A stretch of 19,893 bases of DNA from Bacteroidales bacterium UBA4788 (GTDB lineage: Bacteria; Bacteroidota; Bacteroidia; Bacteroidales; VadinHA17). A model generated the notes under the pieces. That model made no database searches and was not told the origin of the DNA. It was given only the letters and a program-made list of their open reading frames with translations. Below are positions 8,027 through 17,500 of this stretch, piece by piece. Position 1 is the first letter of the stretch. Each line of letters begins with the position of its first letter. The stretch spans positions 11,102-30,994 of the forward strand of contig DHGW01000036.1 in NCBI GenBank assembly GCA_002402965.1, read 5' to 3'. Both the position numbers and the translations under genes were made by a program.

Positions 8027-8560
8027 TTATTCCTGGACAAATGTGACATCGATTGTTCCGCCATAGTTTCCCGCCGGATTCGATCCGATATTGCCCACAA
8101 AAAGTGTCCCGCCCACGAGTACCGTTGTCTGCTGCTGGTATGGGACCATCGTAACCAAAGGTGACGCTGGAAAAGTGTCATCCAGCTGCAGTGAGAGCGA
8201 TCCTCCGTTGCTGCCTGTAAGCGTAGAGAGCGAGCCTGTCAGGAGGGATATTACAGTACCCGGATTGGCTCTGACATAAAACATGGCTGGCGTATATAAC
8301 ATACCAAGATTCAGGGTAATCACCGTACCGGTAGATGTCCTTGAAGACCCGTCAGGACTAACGGTGACCGATCCTCCGGCTGCTCCCGGCGTGAAGGCTC
8401 CGAAGGCCAGGGGCTGGGAATGGTTGACAGTGATGACTACCGGCCTTGGAGGAGGCTCCTGTGCCACCACGGGAACCGTCAGGCAGAACAACATAACCGT
8501 TGCCAGGGCCGACAGCAGCCTGCGAAAAAATTTTATTCCAATTGTTTTCTCATTCATCAT
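8027..8560 (-). CDS. DUF4402-family pilin-like secreted protein
   Basis: The product has 177 residues. A signal peptide with positive N-terminus (KFFRR) and hydrophobic core ends at about VVAQ (residues 31-34), followed by a PPPRP linker. The mature part shows the DUF4402 pattern in order: VNHSQPLAFGAFTPG, GGSVTVSPDGS with a following TSTGTV, FYVRANPGT, then GGTLFVGNIGSNPAGNYGGT and a final IDVTFVQE strand. DUF4402 proteins are small immunoglobulin-like beta proteins often encoded beside fimbrial ushers in Bacteroidota and Proteobacteria, and the C-terminal beta strand suits donor-strand assembly. The mature protein has no Cys, so it lacks the disulfide of many classical pilins. Its ATG overlaps the stop of the giant gene and the usher follows 20 bp later, which makes it the likely usher substrate (inference). 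Confidence 0.85.
   Translation of the reverse strand: MMNEKTIGIKFFRRLLSALATVMLFCLTVPVVAQEPPPRPVVITVNHSQPLAFGAFTPGAAGGSVTVSPDGSSRTSTGTVITLNLGMLYTPAMFYVRANPGTVISLLTGSLSTLTGSNGGSLSLQLDDTFPASPLVTMVPYQQQTTVLVGGTLFVGNIGSNPAGNYGGTIDVTFVQE
8557..8560 (-). promoter_or_regulatory. ATGA stop/start overlap (translational coupling)
   Basis: The TGA of the giant surface gene (8559-8557) shares two bases with the ATG of the DUF4402 gene (8560-8558). A second ATG follows immediately at 8557-8555. No Shine-Dalgarno sequence is visible in front, so terminating ribosomes probably restart here, tying output of the two proteins together. Confidence 0.8.
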
Positions 8561-11500
8561 AGTCCAATTGCCAGTTTAACAGTAACCTTCACTGATCCTG
8601 TGGTGTAGCTTACCAGATAGATCCCCGGTTTCAGATTTAAATCCATATTATAACGGCCTGTCTCGAAAATATTCCTGACAGAGACGGGCCTTCCGCCGAG
8701 ATCATATACGGTTATAACACCCTCGCCACCCTTAATGGTGCCCACCGTGGCCTTAAGCTGCTGACCGTAGCTGTATACGCTGAAGAGATCTGTCTCCTCC
8801 GGGCCGGCGCCAATGCCCGTTGTGTTCTTAAGAATGGCCAGTGCAAACCGGTTCAGGTAATCGCCCGCCACAAGATTCACCCTGTAAGGACCTGAAGAGA
8901 CCAGATCAATGTTCGCACCCGTTACTGCATCGCGGAACATTATCCGAACATTCTCAGGCAGGTTCTCCAGGTCGCGTATTCCGAATGCCACTTCCCCGTC
9001 GCGCCATGATCTAAGACCGAGAGGCACATAAACAACACTGTCTGTCTGAGGTGGCAGGGCGTTGATTGAGAGTTTCTCGTCGCCGGGCAGAACCGAGAAG
9101 AGATTGGTTACCATCATATCCGTGTTGAAGAGTTTAAGTGCATCGAGCTCTTTATCAAATGCGAGCCCGGCCTCCTCCTCAAAATAGACTACCATCGGGT
9201 CTGCCGATGCGGCATCATCAGTGAAGGCCGCTGCCAGTCTGATGAGGAAGCGGTTTATGACTTCTCCGGATTTAAAGAATATATGCGTCTGATTGTTGAT
9301 CCTGACGCTGTTGGTTGCTCCAAGTGTCCCGCTCACAGGGAAGGACCCGTTAGAAACGCGAACAAAGAAGCCCTGCATTGACGGAATGATATTGTTTGCC
9401 AATCCGTCGCTGGAATTACCATTCACATAGCTGCTGTAGGTGCCGCCATATTCGTCCGTGGTGCTTGCCCTGAAAAAGTACAGGGCATTGTCTATATTGG
9501 TCTTTGTCCACCCTGCCGCATTCCAGTCGACCGGCGACGGATATGGATTACCAACCAGGTTAAATCCATCGGTATAGGTGTTGTTATTGTTGTAAAGTGT
9601 GACTGCCACGCTTCCGTTGGTGACCTCGCCCGTAACATCAACGGTGTAAGGACTATCTACTGAACCAAAGTTGACGGCATACCCTTCAAGGGTGTTGAGC
9701 GGTGAAGTACCGGTGGTGTAGGAAACCCATCCTGATGAAGTGCGACTCTCGTCATACCGGTAGAACATTGGAAAGGAAGATAACAGGTTCATATCATCGC
9801 CGAACTCGCTTACCGTTGAGGCCGTAAAGGGTGAGCTGAAGTACCTGTAGCCGAACCTCGAGGGAAGGTATCTCTGCATTGTAACATTGCCCGATACCGT
9901 GCCAGTTCCCGAGCCATCAATAAGGGCTGTCCCTGTGGCATCGGAGGCAAGATTCAGATATCCGCCAGAGGCAAGCACCCCATTTTGAACCAGAACAACA
10001 CCGGTAACATTCAGCGGGCCGGAAAGAGCGACACCGGCAGCATTGCTGACGGTAAGATTCATCACCCTGTTTCCCGCGAAGAGATTGTTGGCTACAGACT
10101 GCGGAGCACTGCCGCAAAACTCAACCGTGCCTGTTGATGCGTCAAAAAGTCCATTGCTTGAAGCTGAGCCGTAAAGGCGCATCGTACCTCCTGAAACAAC
10201 GAGAGATGACCCCGGAGCAATAACTACATTACCTGCCTCGCCGGTAACTCCGGAAGCAATTACGGGCTCAACAGTAACATCCGGAATCAGAACCTCTGTT
10301 CCAGGGTAAGGTACAAACCCGCATGACCAGTTTGCGGGATTGTCCCAGGCAGATCCTGCAGATCCGCTCCAAACCTCCCCGGCAATTATAACGGTGGCTG
10401 TAGCTGTCATTCCGCCGCAGACGGAAGCATCTACTGTATTTGTCACCGTATAAGTTCCGGACCGGCTTGCCGGGAGATCTATCTGACCCGTGGCAGAATT
10501 CAGGAATATCAGTCCCGGTGTTGACGTGAATGTGCCGGCAACGCCCCCCGCTTCAAGCACAGGAGTGGGGTTAGAAGCGTTCTGGCAGTATGGTGAACCC
10601 GTGTATGCAAACGAAGCAACACGGATAGTTATATCAACCGACCTCGCAGGACTTGTTCCGCATGCGTTTGTGGCAGTGACGCTAAGTGTGCCGCTTGTGG
10701 CAACGGAGTTAAAATCTACTGTAACTGAGTTTCCGGTGCCGTTGATGGTGTGACCTGATCCGGTGTATGACCAGTTGTAGGTGACTCCCGAAACAAGAGG
10801 AACAGTATAGACATAGCCTGTAACACCGCGACAAACATAGGTCTCCGCTGCAGTGAATCCCCCCGGCTGTGATGCCACGACAGGAAAGGAGATTACAACC
10901 TCATCGGACGAGGTGCATGGCCCGTTGCTGATCGTCCAGCGGAGGGTGTAACTGACTCCCAGTACCCCGTTGAATACGGTATTATATTGCACGCTGTTTT
11001 CAAATGATCCGCCGGATCCGCTGATAACTGTCCACAGACCTGCATAGGATCCGGGGTCATTCGCAGTCAGCATCGTGGTGGATAGGCCGCAGAGCGACTG
11101 GTTTGTTCCCGCATCGGAGGGAGTGGGCAGTTCATACACGGAGACGGTGTTTGCATCAACAACCCCTGTTCCTGCTCCGCCATTAAACCTGAACCCGGTA
11201 AGGCGGTATACACCCGGTACAGATGCCGGAAGAGAGAATGGCAGCGATGTTACGGTTACGTCAGTCTGCGCAATGCCGTCAATTGTATAACTCAAAACAT
11301 ACGTAAGGCTTATAGGAGTGAAGGAGATAAAACTGACAGGGATGCCGCCGGAACCGCAAATTGGAGCAAATGAAGAGAAAGAAGCCCTGGCCAGGGTACC
11401 CGAGATACTTGCAGTGGTAAAGTCAGCCGGGGTTGATGTCACGGTTACGCTGCCAGTGGTTTCCACTTCGCCGTTATTATTGTTTCCGGAAGCCATTGAA

Positions 11501-14500
11501 GCCAGTTCCCTCCACATGCCGGTACTGTAACCGGCAACCCTCATGTCGGCAAGCCCGTTCTCCGTGACCAGTGGAGTGAGATCGCTCTGCGGATCCCATC
11601 CTATCTTTATCCTGGCTGTTGCCGGAGATGCAGAGGAAACACTCCAGAATTCAAGAGTGTTTGTAACCTCCAGCGGTGGTGCAATGGATGTTGCGGTATT
11701 GTTAGGCGAAAAGTATTCGGCAGTAAACGCTGACGTGGTTCCTGCTGTTGAAGTGAGTGTGAACCGGTGACCCCTGATGGCTCCCCGGCCAAGCGGGAAG
11801 AGGAAACTATCCCCGTTAACGATGGATTTGGTAAGCGGGCCACTTACCCAGGATGTTGCGCTTCCTCCGGACGGCACTACGGACGATGACGAAGTGCTCA
11901 GAAGGATAAGGCTGCCTGAGGGCGAGACACTGATAACGCCGTTTGTCAGGTTAAGCTGGTTTTCAACCTCGGTAAAACCACCGTCATTGATTGTCAGACC
12001 AGCAGGATTGTTGATTTCGAGATTCCAGAATTTATTGCTTCCGGTGAAATTGCCGCTGACGCCACCAAGGTTCTGGGCTGATGATCCTGCAAATGCTACT
12101 GTTGCTGCCGGATATGACCCTGTGCCACTACTGAAAGCTCCGGAATTGTATCTTTCAAAGGTTCCAAGGATTGTCAGCTTCCGGTTGTTTACACTATTGT
12201 CAAGGACCGGGCCGTCTATCACCAGCCTCCGGCATATGGTAAGGTCGGCATTGGGCACGATCCGGGTGCCAGTCCCTGACAATATCAGGTTAGGAACAGC
12301 TGTATAGACCCCTGATACAATTGTATAAGTACCGCTGCCGCCATATTCAATGGTTCCGTTTCCGGAACAGTCAGTGAATTCAGTGTAGGTTCCGCCGGGA
12401 AGGTTTCCTCCTTCCAGGTATATCTTTCCGTCTCCCGATACAGTTCCGAGATTGTGGCCAAAAGTGGGAGTAACTACTCTCAATTCATTGTTTATGATGG
12501 TGCTCAGCACTGAAATGAAGTTAATATCAGTCGTAACCACATGATCAATAATTACATTGCAGCCGGTTGGTCCATCTGCGGGGCATGGCGGGGATGCGCC
12601 AGTGGGAGTCCAGATGGACGGATCGGACCAGTTACCGTTACTGTTTGTAATGTATTCAGGAACCTCAGGGGGTATAGCCGCATCAGTACCGGCGGTATAA
12701 TCCCCGTTCATATTATTGCTTCCCGTGTAGTAAAAAGCGATTGTATTGGTGGCCTCATTAACATTGTCCGTGGCGGCCCCCGGTATTGCCTTGTCCCACG
12801 TTCCGCCGGGCAGGACAAGCCTTGCTGCAACATAAGCCGCTTCATTTCCCGAAACATCATCAGCCAGGTAACTGAAAAGCAGGCTTGCATTCAGGCCTGA
12901 TATCCCGGAACTCTCAACCTGCCAGTAATAACCCAGTGAATTAAGGGGATCTGTTACAGTGGGGTGAGACTCGTTGACCGGATTAATCCTTACAGAGCCT
13001 ACGGTCGGGCTTGTCGTGACAGTGAAGAGCGCCGGGGTGTATTTGCCCGCAACACCAACAGGGAACGTAAATGTCTGTGCACCCCCGGGAAAAAACTTGA
13101 GCAGGCCCCTGCTACTTCCGACGCCGTCGGATCTGATCATCTTCGTAGTTTTGAAACCGGTGCCCAGGATCAGGCTATTCTGGCTGAGGGTAAGCTGGTA
13201 CTTGTTTATGTCAAGCACTCCGCTGTTCATGACAAGGTCATGCTGGAGCGCAATTTCATTGTTCAGCCTTGCTCCTGCATTATTGCTGAGCACCAGACGG
13301 GCAAAAGAGCCTGTACCGGATAGAGTCTGCTGCGTTGTACCGGCAAGATTTACCCCTCCTGTACTGTTGTCATCTGTGTATGCACCGTTGTTGGTGAGGT
13401 TGCCTAAAAGAGTCAGCAGCCCGGATCCGAGGACCAGGTTGCCGGATACTATATCGAGATCATGATTTACTGTTAAGTTTCCATTCGCTGTGAGCGAGGT
13501 AAGGGAAGATACCTCCAGATCATAGAAGTTAGTTACTGATGTTCCCGTTATGGACTGAGCCCCTCCGTCAAATATTGTCCGGTTGGTCCCAAAAGCATAA
13601 GTTCCGCTGTTATTCAGATTACCTCTTATGGTGACATTACGGTTGTTGGAGGCGAAGAAGCTCCTGTTATTGCTCAGAGTCAGTGAACCATTCAGCACCA
13701 GAGGACTGATCATCAGTGCCAGTTCTGCATTGCGATTTGCAGCCGTTGTCTTGCCTGTGATTTCAAGGTTATTGAGCGGGATGTTTATGTCCAGCTGGTA
13801 AGACTGATCAGAATCGATGATTGTACCCGGAGACGGACTTTGTGTAAAGGTGATCGTCCCTCCTGTCACGGATCCCACTGCCGGTCTCAGGTAAAGGTCC
13901 CCGAAGGTTGTGCCTCCCCCGCGGACAATTGTAAGATTACCGCCCGACATGGTGAATTCGCTGCCGTCGTTGAGCACCTCCAACTTGGCTTTCGTCTGGC
14001 TGGCATTATTGCCGTAAACGACTACATTACCTCCGGTCTGCCTGTATGTCAGGGTACCGTTAGTCGATGCCAGCGGCCTCCTTATCTGACCGTTTACGAA
14101 CAGGTTTCCGCTGTTTACCTCAATAAGGGAAGCCCCGCTTCCGGAGTACTCTATGTCGGCATTGTTTGCAGTGTCTCCGGCAGGCCCGATGTATACATTG
14201 CCGCCCCCTCCCGTTATCCTGAGCCTTCCGTTCAGGTATAGCGTCTCAGAACCGGTATTGTTTGAGATGTTAACATTTGAGGGTGTGTTCAGTGTAAGTC
14301 CTGCCGTTGACGGTATTATAAAGTCAGTGGTTGTGGAGATATTGAAATCGCCAGTTCTTTCATAAACCAGAGTACCGTTCAGAAGTGTGAGCCAGTCATT
14401 TGTCAGGGTGGTCAAAGTGCCGCCTATAGTCCATGTGATGGTTGTGTCCGGAGAATTGCCCTTATCAATCGTAACTTTATTGAAAACCGTCACTGGAGTA

Positions 14501-17500
14501 GAGGTGAGGGCCGGATCATTCGTAACTACCGTCGATCTGTTGCCAGTGAAGATGACATCGCATTTGTTTCCGCTGCTGATGAAGCGCATGACGCTGGGAG
14601 AACCTTCGGGCGCAGTGGTATTGTTGCTGTTGTTGAACACCGAACCTCCGATCGACATGATATTGTTGGTGGAACTGTTCCAGACATCGATACCAGCCCC
14701 CGGGGCAACATATACATCTCCTTCAATGTTTATCCTCTGCAGCCTCGTTCCGTTATAGATAAACCCGAATGATCCTCCTGCTACAACAAGATTCCCTTTT
14801 ACATTTACGCTCTTTTCAACGATGGTACCATAATCGGAGCCTTGCCATGTCATAGCCAGCCATGCATCCGCATCCGATCCGTTGCAAATCAGATCACCGT
14901 TTACTGTAACCAGCGGTATGTTCGGAAGGATAATATTAGAACCCTTCAGCGGGGTCATGATTACCGTACCATACTCATTTGCATTTGTTGGCAGGATATA
15001 GTATGTTCCGGCTTTCGGGTTTATAGTATAAAACTCCGAAATACCATCATTTACATTGAATTCTGAGAAATCACCGCCAGGATAGACAAATGGTTCCGAA
15101 TTGTCAAAATTCGAAGGATCCCTGGTTGTAAGCCTCAGTTTCCCGTTGCCGCCGGGATGATTCAGCACTGAGGCGAAAGTGCTCCCGGGATTGTTCTGTA
15201 TGTCCAGTGCTGATCCGGCATCAATCTGGAGAGTAGCACAGTTCACTATTGCTTTGTTCCGCTGATAATATGATGCCGGTGGTGTTGCCGGAGCAGATAG
15301 AAGCGGAGGTGTTTCAGTATCAAGCCATATTGAATCATTTCCTCCGATAATCACTATATCATTGGCCCCGGGAGGTGAACCGGGCGGATCGTTTACTGTA
15401 TGTCCGGTAAGAGACCACGTTGAAGTTGAGCTCCAGAGCCCCGATTCCCGGCTGTAGTAAATAATTGGTGTTCCGAAACTTGCGGCACTTCCGGCCGTAT
15501 AATCAGCATCCAGGAAGTTAGTGCTGTTAGTCGGGGTGTTCCAGTCGGAAATCGTATTGGTTCCGGTGTTTATTGAGGCTGCCTCTCCGGAGTACCAACT
15601 CCGGGCAACGCCATCATAAAGAGCCGGAACATAGTTTGATTCTGTTCCGGCTATATCGGCGTTATTATATACAAATGTGTGTGTAACGGAATACAATGGA
15701 ATATCAGTAAATCCTGATGATTTGACACGCCAGAAATAAGTCAGGCTCTCGCCGTTAACAGTCGTTACCGGATGCTCATAATCAACAGGGACAACGGTCA
15801 CTGATCCGTATATTGCCGGTGATGAGGTAAACCCAATTGTCGCCGGTGTGTATTTGCCTGCCACTCCCACAGGAAATACAAACGGGTCATTTGAGGTGTA
15901 GGCGCGGGAGAGACCGCCGTCTCCGGCGTTGCCGGACGTCTGAATGAACCTGTTAGTTGCGGCTCCCGCGATTGTTGCCGTACCGTTCAGGTGAAGATTG
16001 TAAATACCAATATTAAGGATGCCGTTAACAGCGAAGTTCAGGGTTCCGTTAACCGTAATGCGGTTCAGAAGAGAGACGGGAGTGGCCGCGGTATTTGCCA
16101 TCTCGAGGTTGCCGAATGTTCCTCCTCCGTCAATCGTCTGCGCGGATGCTCCGTTGATAACGATTTTCCCCGTACCCGTAACCAGGCCGGAGTTGAAAAT
16201 ATTGCCAGACACGTTTATTGTTTTCCCTGCATCGTTAAGGGTTCCTGTAACTAGCCTGAAAGCAGAAGTTACATTGATAATAGCCTGTGAGCCGGCGAGC
16301 GTAACAGTCACTCCGACCGGCTTATCAATTGTGAAATTATTAAGCGAAAGGGCCGACGCCGTGTTGACGGTAAGGGTCCGGGCACCGGAGCCGTTCATTA
16401 TTGTGGTATTGCTTCCGGGAGTGTATGTAGTGCCTGTCGCTATTGTAAAATTACCGCCCACGGAAAGATTATTACCATTTGCATTCAAAACACCGGAGGT
16501 AATATTGAGGTTATTCTGAACGGTGAGGAGGGTGTTCATTCTTACAAACGAAGTTCCATCCGCACGGTTTACTGTCAGGTTCCACAAGGGAGCCGTGGAG
16601 TGTAAGGCGTAAAAGGTTGCGTCAGCCAGCAGGGTTCCGGATTTCGGAATGATCTCCAGCGTTCCGCCGGTCACGCTGACGTTGGCTGCAGCGGCTTTCA
16701 CGTCAAATGCTTCGTTATTGACTGTGCCTGTAACATCATAAATCCTGACCGTACCACCTGAAAGATTCAGAATATTGGATGCGTTTTCAAGGTTGAAAGT
16801 TCCGTAAGTATCACTGGTGCCTGAGTTGGCTCTCGCAGTGTTCAGAGTAATCTCCGACGCATCTGTCAGATTGGCTATAGTGGTGTATGTAACAGGAATA
16901 CGCCTGAAGCGTCCCCTTAGGAGAAGCAGTCCCCCTGACTGGCTGTAGGATGCGGATCCGGAAGAGGATAGCAACTGCTTGGCGTCGGTTATGCCGCCAT
17001 TGATAATTATCTGACCGGAGGCTGTTGATGAGGTTATTATGCCTCCCGATTCCTTAGTGGAGAAATAACCATTGTTTATCTGCAGTTTGCCAAAGACATA
17101 TATGGCACTTCCCGTGCCTGATGCATCAATCCCCGTTACAGTATTGTTGGCCGCTGTAACTCCGTATGCAGTGTTCACCTCGCGGTAATCATCAGCAGTC
17201 ACAAACACCGCAGCGTCTACTCCATCAGACACCAGAGCACCATTGGCCGGGATATAGTAATGTGAGCTGGCGGATGTTCCTTCGGAAAGAGATGGAATTA
17301 TTACACTTCCTTTCAAAACAAGTGTACCGGAACAGATCCACAGGGCTTTCCTCATGGCAGGATTGCCGGATAATGATTCGGCATCCATACTGTTTGCCCC
17401 GAAGAGCCGGAAATGTGAATATGCGGAAGAGCTGACCGTCAGGCTGTAGGTCTGGTCCGCTCCCTTGTTGACAATAAGATTATAAAAGTCAGTGGTGCCG

